A DNA stretch of 64,000 nucleotides, from positions 951,823 through 1,015,822 of the forward strand of contig NZ_LS991316.1 in NCBI RefSeq assembly GCF_900499005.1. The letters are read 5' to 3'. A program made the position numbers and the translations under genes. The notes beneath the pieces are model-generated. The model did not search any database, was not told the DNA's origin, and saw only the letters and a program-made list of their open reading frames with translations. Origin of the DNA: Actinomyces culturomici (GTDB lineage: Bacteria > Actinomycetota > Actinomycetes > Actinomycetales > Actinomycetaceae). Below, piece after piece: positions 27,616 to 37,357 of this stretch. Every line of letters begins with the position of its first letter. Position 1 is the first letter of the stretch.

Positions 27616-28461
27616 TCACTCCTCCTCCAGCGCGGCGCGCACGCGCGCCTTGCGATCCGTGCGCAGGGCCGGGTGCGACCCCGCGCTCACCATGTCGCCG
27701 ATGCTCGAGCGCGGATCGCCCGAGGTGACGAGGGCCTCCCCGACGAGGACGGCGTCAGCCCCCCACTTCGCGTACTCGAAGACGTCGTGGGGGCCGCGCA
27801 CGCCGGACTCGGCGACGGCGACGACCTCGGCGGGGATGACGTCGATGACCTGCTCGACGGTCGCGCGGTCGACCTCGAGGGTCTTGAGGTCTCGGGCGTT
27901 GACGCCGATGATGCGGGCGCCCGCGTCGAGGGCTCGGAGGGCCTCGAGGCGCGAGTGGGTCTCGACGAGGGCGTTCATGCCGAGCGAGTGGACCCTCTCG
28001 AGGAGGGACACGAGCGCCGGTTGCTCGAGGGCCGCGACGATGAGGAGGACGAGGTCCGCGCCGTGGGCGCGGGCCTCGTGGATCTGGTACGGGGTGACGA
28101 TGAAGTCCTTGCGCAGGACGGGGATGTCGACGGCCGCGCGGACCGCGTCGAGGTCGGCGAGCGAGCCGTGGAAGCGCCGTCCCTCGGTGAGGACGCTGAT
28201 GGCGGAGGCGCCGCCCTCCTCGTAGAGGGAGGCGAGCCGCGCGGGATCCGGGATGTCGGCGAGCGCGCCCTTCGAGGGCGAGGAGCGCTTGACTTCGGAG
28301 ATGATCGAGACGGCGCACTCCTTCTCCGACAGGACGGCGAACGCGTCGAGGGCGTCCGGGGCCTTGAGGGCGCGCTTCTTGATCTCGGCCATGGGGATCG
28401 CGTCCTCGCGGTCCTTGAGGTCGTCGAGCACGCCGGCGATGATGTCGTCCAAGACGCTCAT
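27616..28461 (-). CDS. trpC: Indole-3-glycerol-phosphate synthase
   Basis: Closes the indole ring from 1-(o-carboxyphenylamino)-1-deoxyribulose 5-phosphate. The 281-residue TIM barrel has the signature [12 protein letters not shown], the lysine in [12 protein letters not shown], and [14 protein letters not shown] 28461 has GGGAGGA about 7 bases upstream. It lies between trpE (73 bases upstream) and trpB (coupled). Monofunctional; no TrpF domain is fused. Confidence 0.96.
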   Translation of the reverse strand: MSVLDDIIAGVLDDLKDREDAIPMAEIKKRALKAPDALDAFAVLSEKECAVSIISEVKRSSPSKGALADIPDPARLASLYEEGGASAISVLTEGRRFHGSLADLDAVRAAVDIPVLRKDFIVTPYQIHEARAHGADLVLLIVAALEQPALVSLLERVHSLGMNALVETHSRLEALRALDAGARIIGVNARDLKTLEVDRATVEQVIDVIPAEVVAVAESGVRGPHDVFEYAKWGADAVLVGEALVTSGDPRSSIGDMVSAGSHPALRTDRKARVRAALEEE

Positions 28462-28534
28462 GGATGGGTCCTCCCGTCTTCCAGCGACGTCGTCGATCGT
28501 ATCCCTTCGCCCTGCTCGCGCCCGAATCGGCCCA

Positions 28535-30115
28535 TCATGCGGCTCCGGGGTCCCCCGAGGACGGTGCGAGGGTCGAGGCGATCCGGACGGCCTCGAGGGC
28601 CGCGGCCGCCTTGTTCCGCGTCTCCTCGTACTCCCGTTCGGGCACAGAGTCCGCGACGATCCCGGCGCCCGACTGCACAGAGGCGACGCCGTCGGCGATG
28701 GAGGCCGTGCGGATCGCGATCGCGAGGTCGGTGTCCCCGGCGAGGTCGAAGTAGCCGACCACTCCCCCGTACACTCCGCGCGCCGCGGGCTCGTACTCGT
28801 CGATGAGCGCGATCGCCCGCGGCTTCGGCGCGCCCGAGAGCGTGCCCGCCGGGAAGGTCGCGACGAGGCAGTCGAGGGCGTCGACGCCGTCGGCGAGGAC
28901 GCCCGTGACGGTCGAGGAGATGTGCTGGATGTGAGAGAAGCGCTTGATCTCCATGAGGGTCGCGACCTCGAGGGTTTCGGGCGCGCAGATCTTCGACAGG
29001 TCGTTGCGGGCGAGGTCGACGAGCATGACGTGCTCGGAGAGCTCCTTGGGATCCTCGAGGAGGCCGCGCGCGAGCTCCCGATCCTCGGCCGCCGTCCGCC
29101 CGCGCGGGCGCGAGCCGGCGATCGGGTACGTCCACACGCGCCGTCCCTCCGTGCGCATAAGCGTCTCCGGCGAGGAGCCGACGACCTCGTAGTCGCCGCC
29201 GCGCCCGTCGGGGAGCCGGAGGAGGTACATGTAGGGCGAGGGGTTGATCGTCCGCAGGACGCGGTAGACGTCGAGGCCCGAGGCGTCGGTATCGACGTCG
29301 AGGCGCTGGGAGAGGACGATCTGGAAGACCTCGCCGTCGCGGATCGCGCCCTTGGCGGCTTCGACGCTCGCCTCGAAGTCCTCTTTCGGGGTCCGGTGGG
29401 CGATCGCCGGGCGCTCCGCGCCCGTCGGCGCGAGGACGGCGGGGCGGATCGGCGCGCCGAGGCGCTCCTCCATCCCCTCGAGTCGTACGAGGGCGGAGTC
29501 ATAGGCTTCGTCGACGCGCGCGTCCGAGCCGTCCATGTTCCACGCGATCGCGCACAGCCACACGGACCCGTTCGAGTGGTCGAGGGCGGCGACTTCGGAG
29601 GCGAGGACGAGTGCGGCGTCGGGGACGTCGGACTCGCGCGGGGACGAGGGCGCGAGGGTCGGCTCCCATTCGGAGATGATCCCCCAGCCGAGGGATCCGA
29701 CGAGGGCGCCGGTGAGCGGCGGGAGGCCGGGGATCGGGTCGGCGCGCAGCGCGCCGAGCGCCGAGTGGAGGACGTCGAGCAGGGCTCCCGACTCGAGGGC
29801 GCCGCTCGGCGCACCGCCCTCCCAGGCGGCCCGCCCGTCGCGGTAGACGATCGCGCCGAGCGAGTCGGCGCCGACGAAGGACCAGCGGCCCCACGAGCCG
29901 TCGTGCTCGGCGGACTCGAGGATGAAGGTGCCGGCCCCGGGCTTCGCGAGCTGGCGGTAGACGCCGACGGCGCTGAGTTCGTCGGCGAGGACCCTGCGCA
30001 CGACGGGGATGACGCGCCGCCCCTTCGCGAGGCGGCGGAAGGTCTCGCGGTTCGGCCAGGTGCGCCCCCACTCGAGGGACTCGGGCGTGGGGGCGTCGGA
30101 GACTCGAGCGCTCAT
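28535..30115 (-). CDS. trpE: Anthranilate synthase component I
   Basis: Makes anthranilate from chorismate with ammonia from a TrpG glutaminase, which is not in this window. The 526-residue protein has the N-terminal feedback motif FILES at residues 64-68 (tryptophan binding) and the C-terminal chorismate-binding region with RHAG-type and [12 protein letters not shown] elements, plus [13 protein letters not shown]. Direct tryptophan inhibition is likely from the motif. ATG 30115 overlaps the hisI stop by ATGA. Confidence 0.96.
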   Translation of the reverse strand: MSARVSDAPTPESLEWGRTWPNRETFRRLAKGRRVIPVVRRVLADELSAVGVYRQLAKPGAGTFILESAEHDGSWGRWSFVGADSLGAIVYRDGRAAWEGGAPSGALESGALLDVLHSALGALRADPIPGLPPLTGALVGSLGWGIISEWEPTLAPSSPRESDVPDAALVLASEVAALDHSNGSVWLCAIAWNMDGSDARVDEAYDSALVRLEGMEERLGAPIRPAVLAPTGAERPAIAHRTPKEDFEASVEAAKGAIRDGEVFQIVLSQRLDVDTDASGLDVYRVLRTINPSPYMYLLRLPDGRGGDYEVVGSSPETLMRTEGRRVWTYPIAGSRPRGRTAAEDRELARGLLEDPKELSEHVMLVDLARNDLSKICAPETLEVATLMEIKRFSHIQHISSTVTGVLADGVDALDCLVATFPAGTLSGAPKPRAIALIDEYEPAARGVYGGVVGYFDLAGDTDLAIAIRTASIADGVASVQSGAGIVADSVPEREYEETRNKAAAALEAVRIASTLAPSSGDPGAA

Positions 30116-30477
30116 CGCGCCGGCCTGTTCCCGACGACCGCCTCGAGCGGTCCGCCCTCGAGGAAGCACGACCGCTTCCCCGTGTGGCACGCGGCGCCGA
30201 CCTGGTCGACCTCGACGAGGAGCGCGTCGCCGTCGCAGTCGAGGGACACGGACTTCACGTACTGCGCGTGCCCCGAGGTGTCGCCCTTGCGCCAGTACTC
30301 GCTCCGCGACCTCGACCAGAAGGTGACCCGACCGGTCGTGAGGGTCCGATGGAGCGCCTCGTCGTCCATCCATCCGACCATGAGGACGTCGCGGGTGTCG
30401 TACTGCTGGACGACGGCGGCGACGAGGCCGTTGGCGTCGCGCTTGAGGCGGGAGGAGATCGCGGGATCGAGAGTCAC
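30112..30477 (-). CDS. hisI: Phosphoribosyl-AMP cyclohydrolase
   Basis: Opens the purine ring of phosphoribosyl-AMP in histidine synthesis. The 121-residue protein has the metal-binding cysteines in [13 protein letters not shown] and [10 protein letters not shown], and the [10 protein letters not shown] core. It lacks the HisE pyrophosphohydrolase domain found fused in enterobacteria. GTG 30477 has AGGA about 7 bases upstream. It is an isolated his gene in this window, coupled to trpE by an ATGA overlap, an arrangement common in actinobacteria. Confidence 0.95.
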   Translation of the reverse strand: MTLDPAISSRLKRDANGLVAAVVQQYDTRDVLMVGWMDDEALHRTLTTGRVTFWSRSRSEYWRKGDTSGHAQYVKSVSLDCDGDALLVEVDQVGAACHTGKRSCFLEGGPLEAVVGNRPAR

Positions 30478-30542
30478 GCGGTCATCCTGCCACGTCGGCG
30501 CCGGTCGTCGCGCGCCGGGGTCGGGGCTCGAACGCCCGCGCG

Positions 30543-31280
30543 TCAGAACCAGTCGGGGACGACGCCCCAGACGACGTGGGACACGGCGGCCCCGAGGATG
30601 AGCCAGGGCCCCAGCGGCATCCGAGCCTGCGTACCGGCCGAGCCGACGACGATCCGCCAGACCGCGGCGAGGCCCGCCGCGAGGAAGGAGATGACGAGGC
30701 CGCCGATGGCCGCCTCGACGGACTCCGACCCGAGCATCGCGCCGAGGACCGGGGCGATCTTCACGTCGCCGAAGCCCACGCCGCCGGGAAGGCGCGAGAG
30801 GAGCCACAGCGGCACGAGCCAGATGAGAAGGCCCGCCCCGATCGCCGCGAGAACCCGCCAGGGCTCATCGGAGGCGGCGACCGCGCAGCCCGCTCCGAAG
30901 GCGACGCCGAGCCCCATGGCGGCGGTGTAGGCGTTGGGGAGCCGATGGGTCCGCGCATCGGTGAGGGCCGACAGCGCGCCGATCATCGCGACGGCGACGA
31001 TCGCGGGCGCGGAGGGGCGCAGGTGGGAGGCGACGATCGTGATGATCCCGATGATCGCCGAGGTCCACACGATCCCGTTCCGCTTGTACGGGGTGAGGGT
31101 CGCCTCGATGAAGTAGCGTCGCTGGACTCGCCAGCCCTTCCTCCACAGCCAGGCGACGACGAGGAACCACACGAGAAGGGCGGACGCGAGCGAGAGGTCG
31201 TCGACGACCGGCTTGAGGAGCGAATTGCGCCCGAGGTCGAGCACTCCCGCCCCGAGAGGCCCTGCGGCGCTCAGTACCAC
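30543..31280 (-). CDS. A24 family prepilin peptidase-like membrane protein
   Basis: A membrane aspartyl protease of about 245 residues, probably cleaving type IV or Tad/Flp prepilin leaders at the membrane. The two catalytic aspartates are visible in [12 protein letters not shown] and in the GxGD motif VGFGDVK. Six or seven membrane segments are predicted. The N-terminal methylase domain with paired CxxC of full-size PilD is absent. The GTG at 31280 overlaps the aroE end by 10 bases; a later in-frame GTG is possible. No pilin or pilus assembly gene is nearby. Confidence 0.8.
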   Translation of the reverse strand: MVLSAAGPLGAGVLDLGRNSLLKPVVDDLSLASALLVWFLVVAWLWRKGWRVQRRYFIEATLTPYKRNGIVWTSAIIGIITIVASHLRPSAPAIVAVAMIGALSALTDARTHRLPNAYTAAMGLGVAFGAGCAVAASDEPWRVLAAIGAGLLIWLVPLWLLSRLPGGVGFGDVKIAPVLGAMLGSESVEAAIGGLVISFLAAGLAAVWRIVVGSAGTQARMPLGPWLILGAAVSHVVWGVVPDWF

Positions 31281-32104
31281 GGGGCCACCGCCTCGCGCAT
31301 GAGGGCGATGTCGGGATCGGAGCCCGTCATGAGGCGGACCTGCTGGGCCGCCTGGTGGACGAGCATGTCGAGTCCGTCGGCGATGACCGCGCCCGCCCGA
31401 TCGAAGGCGTCGACGAGGCCGGTGCGCCGCGGCGCGTAGACGACGTCGAGGAGGGTCTGATCGGCGCGCGGGCTCAGGCGCGCCGCGAGCTCGTCCGGGA
31501 CCCCCGCGGGCAGCGTCGAGACGACGAGGTCGGCGGCGTCGACGGCCGCCGCGACCTCGTCGGCGAGCGACCACGGGATCTGATCGATGTCGACGCCGAG
31601 GCGAGCGGCCGCGGCGACGATGGATCCGGGTCCGCCGAAGCGGCGTGCCGCGACCGTCGAGCGGGTGACGCCGAGAGTCCCGAGGGCGGCGAGCGAGGAG
31701 GCCGCCGTGGCCCCCGCCCCGAGAACGACGGCGCTGCGCGGTGCGGGCAGGCCCCGTTCGACTCGCGCCGAGCGGATCGCCTCGACGATCCCGTGGACGT
31801 CCGTGTTGAATCCCGAGAGGATCCCCGCCGAGGGAATCACCGTGTTGACCGCCCCGACGGCCCGCGCCTGGGGGTCGACGGCGTCGAGGAGCCCGAGGAG
31901 CGCCTGCTTGCACGGCATCGTCGCGGAGAGTCCGACGCAGTCGGCGTCGAGTCCGGCGAGGAAGGCGGGCAGGTCCTCCTTCGTCACCTCGCGCTTGAGG
32001 TACCGCCAGTCATCGGGCAGACCGAGCCCCCGCCACGCCGCCTCGTGGAGGAGCGGCGAGAGCGAATGGGAGATCGGTGAGCCGATGACGGCCGCCCAGG
32101 GCAC
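31271..32104 (-). CDS. aroE: Shikimate dehydrogenase
   Basis: Reduces 3-dehydroshikimate to shikimate with NADPH, feeding chorismate to the trp genes in the same block. The 277-residue protein has the shikimate site SHSLSPLLHEAA, the catalytic lysine in ATMPCKQA, NTVIPS and the nucleotide loop GAGATAAS. GTG 32104 lies 3 bases after the mltG stop. The lysine context MPCK differs slightly from the usual VPHK/MPHK, which may matter for activity or indicate a close relative. Confidence 0.92.
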   Translation of the reverse strand: MPWAAVIGSPISHSLSPLLHEAAWRGLGLPDDWRYLKREVTKEDLPAFLAGLDADCVGLSATMPCKQALLGLLDAVDPQARAVGAVNTVIPSAGILSGFNTDVHGIVEAIRSARVERGLPAPRSAVVLGAGATAASSLAALGTLGVTRSTVAARRFGGPGSIVAAAARLGVDIDQIPWSLADEVAAAVDAADLVVSTLPAGVPDELAARLSPRADQTLLDVVYAPRRTGLVDAFDRAGAVIADGLDMLVHQAAQQVRLMTGSDPDIALMREAVAPWY

Positions 32105-32107
32105 GAG

Positions 32108-33322
32108 TCAGCACTTCCCCGAGTTCGCGGCGCAGTACTCCTTGAACATCTCGATGTTCTTCTGCTGCTCGGCGTAGGTCGTCGCGAAGAGGGTCTCCCC
32201 GGTATCGAGGTTGACGGTGACGTAGTAGAGCCAGTCGCCCTCGGCGGGGTTGAGAACCGCTGTGATCGCCGACGTCGCCGGCTGGGCGATCGGAGTCGGC
32301 GGAAGCCCCTGGTGAACGTACGTGTTGTACGGGTTGTCGTTCGCCATGTCCTCCGCGGTCGGCACTCCCCCGGTCTTTCCCACGCCGTAGAGGACGGTGG
32401 AGTCCATCTGGAGGAAGCCCTTCGTCTCCGCACTCGTGTCCGCGAGGCGGTTCTCGATGACGCGGGCGACCTTCGGGAGGTACTCGTCGATGTTGACCTC
32501 GCGCTCGAGGATCGAGGCCTTGATGAGGACGGCCTCCCGGTCGGCGGCCGCGACCCTGAGGTCGTCGAGCTCCTTGACGGTCCCCTTCACCATCTCGGCG
32601 AGGAGCGTCGTCGGCGTGTCCGTCGAGGCGACCTCGTAGGAGCCGGGAGCGAGCCAGCCCTCGGCGTTCCCGCCCGCCTCGGCGGGCAGTCCGATTCCGG
32701 CCGAGTCCTTGAGGGCGGCCTCGACCTCGTCGGTCGTGAACGACGTGACGGCGGTGATGCGCTCGACGATCTGCGCGGCGGTCTGACCGGGCGTGACGGT
32801 CACGGTGTTGTCCGAGCGGTTCGCCTCGTCGAGGAGCGCGGCGACGGCGTCGGACGCGCTCATCTGGAGCTTCAGCGTGTAGGTCCCCGGGCGAATCGAC
32901 GTCGCGGCCTTGTTCGCGGTGAACGCGCGCGTGAAGGCCTCGAGAGACTTGACGACGCCCGCGTCGACGAGGCTCTGGCCGATCTGCGTGCCCGACTCGC
33001 CGACGTCGACGGTGACCTCGACGCTGCCGGAGCCCGGGCCCGGGTAGTCGTCGGCGACCGCGGAGGACTGGGAGGAGGAGTCGCGCAGCTGATTGATCGC
33101 GAACCACCCCGCGCCTACGAGGAGTGCGAGGACGAGGGCGAGGATGAGGACCGAGCGGATCCGGCGATTCCGCCTGCGCTTGCGCGCGCGCCTCCGCTCG
33201 TGCTCGAGGCGGCGCGAGCGCATTCCGGTCGTCTCGACGGGGACCTGCGCCGCGGCGCGTCGCTCCTCGGCGTGGAGTTCCCGGCGCGGCCGGAAGGGGG
33301 GACGGGGGTTCGGAGTCGTCAC
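32108..33322 (-). CDS. mltG: Endolytic transglycosylase MltG
   Basis: Cleaves nascent glycan strands at the membrane and so ends peptidoglycan chains. The 404-residue protein has a basic cytoplasmic N-terminus (RRLEHERRRARKRRR), one membrane segment at about 57-77, a LysM-like part and the YceG domain with the catalytic glutamate in ASILEREVN; the C-terminal LPPTPIAQP motif is also typical. GTG 33322 overlaps the ruvX stop (GTGA). Position between ruvX and aroE is conserved in actinobacteria. Confidence 0.95.
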   Translation of the reverse strand: MTTPNPRPPFRPRRELHAEERRAAAQVPVETTGMRSRRLEHERRRARKRRRNRRIRSVLILALVLALLVGAGWFAINQLRDSSSQSSAVADDYPGPGSGSVEVTVDVGESGTQIGQSLVDAGVVKSLEAFTRAFTANKAATSIRPGTYTLKLQMSASDAVAALLDEANRSDNTVTVTPGQTAAQIVERITAVTSFTTDEVEAALKDSAGIGLPAEAGGNAEGWLAPGSYEVASTDTPTTLLAEMVKGTVKELDDLRVAAADREAVLIKASILEREVNIDEYLPKVARVIENRLADTSAETKGFLQMDSTVLYGVGKTGGVPTAEDMANDNPYNTYVHQGLPPTPIAQPATSAITAVLNPAEGDWLYYVTVNLDTGETLFATTYAEQQKNIEMFKEYCAANSGKC

Positions 33323-33801
33323 GGACGCTCGCTCCCTTCGATGGTGATCTCGTCGCCCGGGGCGCGCCCGGAGATGCGCTCGAGCTCGAGCGCCTGTTCG
33401 AGGATGATCTGGGCGGCCACCTGGTCGACGACCGACCGATGGTCGCGCTCGGCGACGCCGGAGGCCCTCAGCCTCGCGTGCGCCTGGCTGGAGGTGAGCC
33501 GCTCGTCGACGAGGGCGACCCGCAGGTCGGGCCTCGCGGTCTTGATGCGCCGAGCGTACTTGCGCGCGCCCTTCGCCGATACTCCCTCGCCGCCCTTGAG
33601 GTGACGGGGCAGGCCGACGACGACCTCGACCGCGCCGTACTCGTCGGCGAGAGCGCACACGCGCGCGACGTCCAACCCATCGTCCTGACGGAGGACGGTC
33701 TCGAGCGGGGTCGCGAGGATCCCGTCGGCGTCGCAGCGCGCGACCCCGACCCTCACGGTCCCCACGTCGACTCCGAGTCGGACGCCGCGCCGGAGCGTCA
33801 C
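33319..33801 (-). CDS. ruvX: Holliday junction resolvase-like protein RuvX/YqgF
   Basis: An RNase H-fold nuclease of 160 residues; E. coli YqgF matures 16S rRNA, while a resolvase role has been shown for some relatives. Catalytic acidic residues fit GVDVGTVRVGVA near the start, a central VVGLPRHLKG and DERLTSSQA. It starts at GTG 33801, overlapping the alaS stop (GTGA), and ends in a GTGA overlap with mltG. Confidence 0.93.
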   Translation of the reverse strand: MTLRRGVRLGVDVGTVRVGVARCDADGILATPLETVLRQDDGLDVARVCALADEYGAVEVVVGLPRHLKGGEGVSAKGARKYARRIKTARPDLRVALVDERLTSSQAHARLRASGVAERDHRSVVDQVAAQIILEQALELERISGRAPGDEITIEGSERP

Positions 33802-36497
33802 GATGCGGCGACCTCGCGGCGGATCGCGTCGAGCGCGTCGGCGATCCCGTCGATCTTCGTGCCGCCGCCCTGCGCGATGTCGTCGCGCCCGCCGCCTCCG
33901 CCGCCGAGGTACTGGCCGACGGCGCGGACCAGGGCGCCCGCCTTCGCCTTCCGCTCGCGCGCCGCCTCGTTCGTCGCGACGACGATCGCGGGCTTGTCGG
34001 CGACGCGGCCGATGAGGGCGACGACCGCGGGGGTCTCGCCGAGGCGATCGCGGACCTCGAGGGCGAGGGTGCGCAGCGCGTCGGCCGACGGCATCTCGCC
34101 GGCGTCCTTCGCGACGAGGCCGAGGCCGGAAACCGGCTCGGCGGAGGCCGCGAGGTCGGCGGCCCGCGAGAGGGCCTGCTCGGTGCGGAGGCGGTCGAGC
34201 TCGCGCTCGGAGTCCTTCACGCGGGCGAGGAGCTGCTCGATGCGGCCGGGGAGCTCGTCCGCGCGTCCGCCGAGGAGCGTCGAGATCTGGGAGACGAGCG
34301 CGTGCTCCTTCGCCTGGAAGGCGTAGGCGCCGTCGCCGACGAGCGCGTCGATGCGGCGCACGCCCGAGCCGATCGAGCCCTCGCCGAGGACCGCGATGCG
34401 GCCGATCCGACCGGTCGTCGGCACGTGCGTGCCGCCGCAGAGCTCCTTGTCGAAGCCGTCGCCGATCGTGACGACGCGGACCTCCGCGCCGTACTTCTCG
34501 CCGAAGAGGGCGATCGCGCCGGACTTGCGGGCCTCGTCGATCGACATGACCTCGGTCGTCACGGCGAGGTCCTCGGCGAGCTTCTCGTTGACGAGGGACT
34601 CGATGTCCTCGATCTGGGAGGACTCGAGGGCGCTCGAGTGGCGGAAGTCGAAGCGCAGGCGCGAGGGCGAGTTCTCCGAGCCCGCCTGGTCGGCGTCCTG
34701 CGCGACGACGCGCCGCAGTCCCGCGTAGACCATGTGGGTCGCGGTGTGGGCGCGGGCGATCGCGAGGCGGCGCTCGACGTCGATCTCCGCCCACGCCTTC
34801 TCGCCGAGCGCGACGGCGCCCTCGGTGAGGGTGCCGCGGTGGACGGACAGGCCCTTGATCGGCGCCTGGACGTCGTGGACCTCGATGATGCCGCCGTCGG
34901 CGAGGCGGATGACGCCGTGGTCGGCGAGCTGGCCGCCCATCTCGGCGTAGAAGGGGGTGCGGTCGAGGACGACCTCGACCTCGGCGGGGGCCGTCGCCGC
35001 CGGGGCGGGGACGCCGTCGACGAGGAGCGCGGCGATCTGCGCGTCGGCGCCGACCTCCGTGTAGCCGAGGAAGGTCGAGCCGCCGCCCATCTGCTTCTCG
35101 ATGTCCTGGAAGACGCGGACGTCGGTGTGCCCGGTCTTCTTCGCGCGCGCGTCGGCGCGGGCGCGGTCCTTCTGCTCCTGCATGAGCGTCCGGAATGCCT
35201 CCTCGTCGACCTTGAGGCCCTGCTCGGCGGCCATCTCGAGGGTGAGGTCGATGGGGAAGCCGTAGGTATCGTGGAGGGAGAACGCGGAGGCGCCGCTCAG
35301 GACCTTCGAGCCCTCCCCCTTCGCCTCGGCGACCGCGGTGTCGAGGATCGTCGTGCCCGCGGCGAGGGTGCGGCGGAACGCGTCCTCCTCCGCGTAGGCG
35401 ACGTCCTGGATGGTCGCCCAGTTCGCGTCGAGCTCGGGGTACGAGAGGGACATGACGTTCTTCGACGCCGTGAGGAGCGTCGGGAGGGCCGCGTCCTCGA
35501 CGCCGAGGAGGCGCATCGAGCGGACGGCGCGGCGGATGAGGCGGCGCAGAACGTAGCCGCGGCCGTCGTTGCCGGGGCGGACGCCGTCGTTGATGAGCAT
35601 GAGGGCCGAGCGGACGTGGTCGGCGACGACGCGCATGCGGACGTCGTCGTCGTAGGCGGCGCCCGCCGACGGGCCCGCAGCGCCGAGGCCGTAGGTCTTG
35701 CCGGACATCTCCTGGGCCGCCGCGATGACGGGGTAGACCTCGTCGATCTCGTACATGTTCGGCTTGTCCTGCATGATGAACGCGAGGCGCTCGAGGCCGG
35801 CGCCCGTGTCGATCGCGGTCTTGTCGAGCTTGCCGACGAGTTCGAAGTCGTGGCCCTCGCCCTCGCCGCGGACGAACTCGTCGAAGACGAGGTTCCAGAT
35901 CTCGAGGAATCGATCGCCGGCGACGTCGACGATGGGGCCGCCATCCGGACCGTAGGCGGGGCCGCGGTCGTAGTGGATCTCGCAGCACGAGCCCGCGGGG
36001 CCCGGCTGGCCGGTCGACCACGAGATCTCCTCGAAGGGGAGGCGCTGGATCCGCTCGGCGGGGACGCCGATCGTCTTCGTCCAGTGGTCGAAGGAGACCT
36101 CGTCCTTCTCCCAGATCGTCATCCACAGCCGGTCGCCGTCGAGGCCGTAGCCGCCCTCGTCCTGGGACGACGTGAGGAGCTCCCACGCGAAGTCGATCGC
36201 GCCCTCCTTGAAGTAATCGCCGAAGGAGAAGTTGCCGTTCATCTGGAAGAACGTGCCGTGACGGGTCGTCTTGCCGACGTTCTCGATGTCGTTCGTGCGG
36301 ATGCACTTCTGCACCGACGCCGCCCGCGGCCACGGGGCCGGCTCCGTCCCGAGGATGTAGGGGATGAAGGGGACCATCCCCGCGACGGTGAAGAGGATGG
36401 AGGGCTCGGGCGAGATGAGGGACACCGATTCGGCGATGTGGTGGTCCTTCTTCGCGAAGTAGTCGAGCCAGCGGGAGCGGATCTCAGAGGTGCGCAT
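33798..36497 (-). CDS. alaS: Alanyl-tRNA synthetase
   Basis: Charges tRNA-Ala and edits mis-charged serine. The 899-residue protein has the class II catalytic domain (residues 1-245; FTVAGMVPF, GTFFQMNGNFSFGDY), the tRNA-recognition domain, the editing domain with HTATHMVYAGLR and ELCGGTHV zinc/editing residues, and a C-terminal DHHA1 domain ending in a Gly-rich stretch (LGGGGGGRDD). ATG 36497 is the family start. It lies about 108 bases downstream of rpsD and is coupled to ruvX. Confidence 0.97.
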   Translation of the reverse strand: MRTSEIRSRWLDYFAKKDHHIAESVSLISPEPSILFTVAGMVPFIPYILGTEPAPWPRAASVQKCIRTNDIENVGKTTRHGTFFQMNGNFSFGDYFKEGAIDFAWELLTSSQDEGGYGLDGDRLWMTIWEKDEVSFDHWTKTIGVPAERIQRLPFEEISWSTGQPGPAGSCCEIHYDRGPAYGPDGGPIVDVAGDRFLEIWNLVFDEFVRGEGEGHDFELVGKLDKTAIDTGAGLERLAFIMQDKPNMYEIDEVYPVIAAAQEMSGKTYGLGAAGPSAGAAYDDDVRMRVVADHVRSALMLINDGVRPGNDGRGYVLRRLIRRAVRSMRLLGVEDAALPTLLTASKNVMSLSYPELDANWATIQDVAYAEEDAFRRTLAAGTTILDTAVAEAKGEGSKVLSGASAFSLHDTYGFPIDLTLEMAAEQGLKVDEEAFRTLMQEQKDRARADARAKKTGHTDVRVFQDIEKQMGGGSTFLGYTEVGADAQIAALLVDGVPAPAATAPAEVEVVLDRTPFYAEMGGQLADHGVIRLADGGIIEVHDVQAPIKGLSVHRGTLTEGAVALGEKAWAEIDVERRLAIARAHTATHMVYAGLRRVVAQDADQAGSENSPSRLRFDFRHSSALESSQIEDIESLVNEKLAEDLAVTTEVMSIDEARKSGAIALFGEKYGAEVRVVTIGDGFDKELCGGTHVPTTGRIGRIAVLGEGSIGSGVRRIDALVGDGAYAFQAKEHALVSQISTLLGGRADELPGRIEQLLARVKDSERELDRLRTEQALSRAADLAASAEPVSGLGLVAKDAGEMPSADALRTLALEVRDRLGETPAVVALIGRVADKPAIVVATNEAARERKAKAGALVRAVGQYLGGGGGGRDDIAQGGGTKIDGIADALDAIRREVAAS

Positions 36498-36560
36498 GGG
36501 TCCTCATGGTAGTAGGCGAAGGGGCGGCGGGGCATATCGGCTCGGGCGCCGCCGGATGCG

Positions 36561-36596
36561 GCGGAACCCCGGGAACGCTGGTTCCCGGGGTTCCGC
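36561..36596 (-). terminator. Hairpin after rpsD
   Basis: A perfect 16-bp inverted repeat (GCGGAACCCCGGGAAC / GTTCCCGGGGTTCCGC) with a 4-base loop lies 9 bases past the rpsD stop, before alaS. No T tract follows, so it may attenuate rather than stop transcription. Confidence 0.7.
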
Positions 36597-36605
36597 GAGG
36601 CGCGA

Positions 36606-37229
36606 TCAGCGCGAGTAGTGCTCGACGACCATCTGGACGTCGCAGGTGACCGGAACCTCGGCGCGCTTCGGGCGGCGGACGAGGGTCGCCTTGAGGCGCT
36701 CAAGGTCGACGTCGAGGTACTCCGGGACGGCCGGAAGAACGTCGCGGTGGACGCCCTGGGCGGCGATCTCGAAGGGCACCGCGGTCTGCGACTTCGGCTT
36801 GACCTGGAGGGTCTGGCCGGGCTTCACGCGGAAGGAGGGGCGGTCGACGATCTGGCCGTCGACGAGGATGTGGCGGTGCACGACGATCTGGCGGGCCTGC
36901 TGGATCGTGCGGGCGAAGCCGGCGCGGAGCACGAGGGCGTCGATGCGCATCTCGAGGAGCTCGACGAGGTTCTCACCGGTCAGGCCGGCGGTGCGGCGGG
37001 CCTCCTCGAAGGCGCGGCGCAGCTGCGACTCGCGGATGCCGTACTGGGCGCGGAGACGCTGCTTCTCCTTGAGGCGGACGGCGTAGTCGGAGTCCTGGCG
37101 GCGGCGCGAACGGCCGTGCTCGCCGGGGCCGTAGGGGCGCTTCTCGAAGTAGCGGACGGCCTTCGGGGTGAGCGCGAGGCCGAGGGCGCGGGACTCGCGC
37201 ACCTGCTTGCGGGAACGGTTCTGAGCCAT
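36606..37229 (-). CDS. rpsD: 30S ribosomal protein S4
   Basis: A primary 16S rRNA-binding protein of 207 residues, also an mRNA-leader-binding autoregulator in several bacteria. The N-terminal domain (KRPYGPGEHGRSRRR) lacks zinc-binding cysteines, so this is the C-minus form. The S4 RNA-binding domain (MRIDALVLRAGFARTIQQARQ) is at about 92-155. ATG 37229 has AGGACAGAGG upstream. The leader between here and rarA carries two good hairpins, suggesting regulation at RNA level. Confidence 0.97.
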   Translation of the reverse strand: MAQNRSRKQVRESRALGLALTPKAVRYFEKRPYGPGEHGRSRRRQDSDYAVRLKEKQRLRAQYGIRESQLRRAFEEARRTAGLTGENLVELLEMRIDALVLRAGFARTIQQARQIVVHRHILVDGQIVDRPSFRVKPGQTLQVKPKSQTAVPFEIAAQGVHRDVLPAVPEYLDVDLERLKATLVRRPKRAEVPVTCDVQMVVEHYSR

Positions 37230-37261
37230 TTCCTCTGTCCTTCCTGTTTCTCGTGTCATGA

Positions 37262-37315
37262 CCCGGGACGCTCCCGGGCCACGGGGCCGACTCCCGGAAC
37301 TCTCGTTCCTTCGGC
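37262..37315 (-). promoter_or_regulatory. Structured leader of rpsD (possible S4 autoregulatory element)
   Basis: On the minus strand GCCGA-A-GGAAC-GAGA-GTTCC-GGGAG-TCGGC (37315-37286) folds as two stacked stems with a GNRA tetraloop and an asymmetric internal loop. It is followed by a perfect 7-bp hairpin TCCCGGG..CCCGGGA (37278-37262) that lies 33 bases before the start codon. The role is inferred from position only. Confidence 0.45.
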
Positions 37316-37351
37316 TAGGACCCCAGGGGATGCCGTAACGGCAACCCGAAC

Positions 37352-37357
37352 AGCCTA
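37352..37357 (-). promoter_or_regulatory. Possible -10 box of rpsD overlapping the rarA stop codon
   Basis: TAGGCT on the minus strand (37357-37352) begins with the TAG stop of rarA and would start an rpsD leader of about 115 bases. The -35 is weak. Confidence 0.35.
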
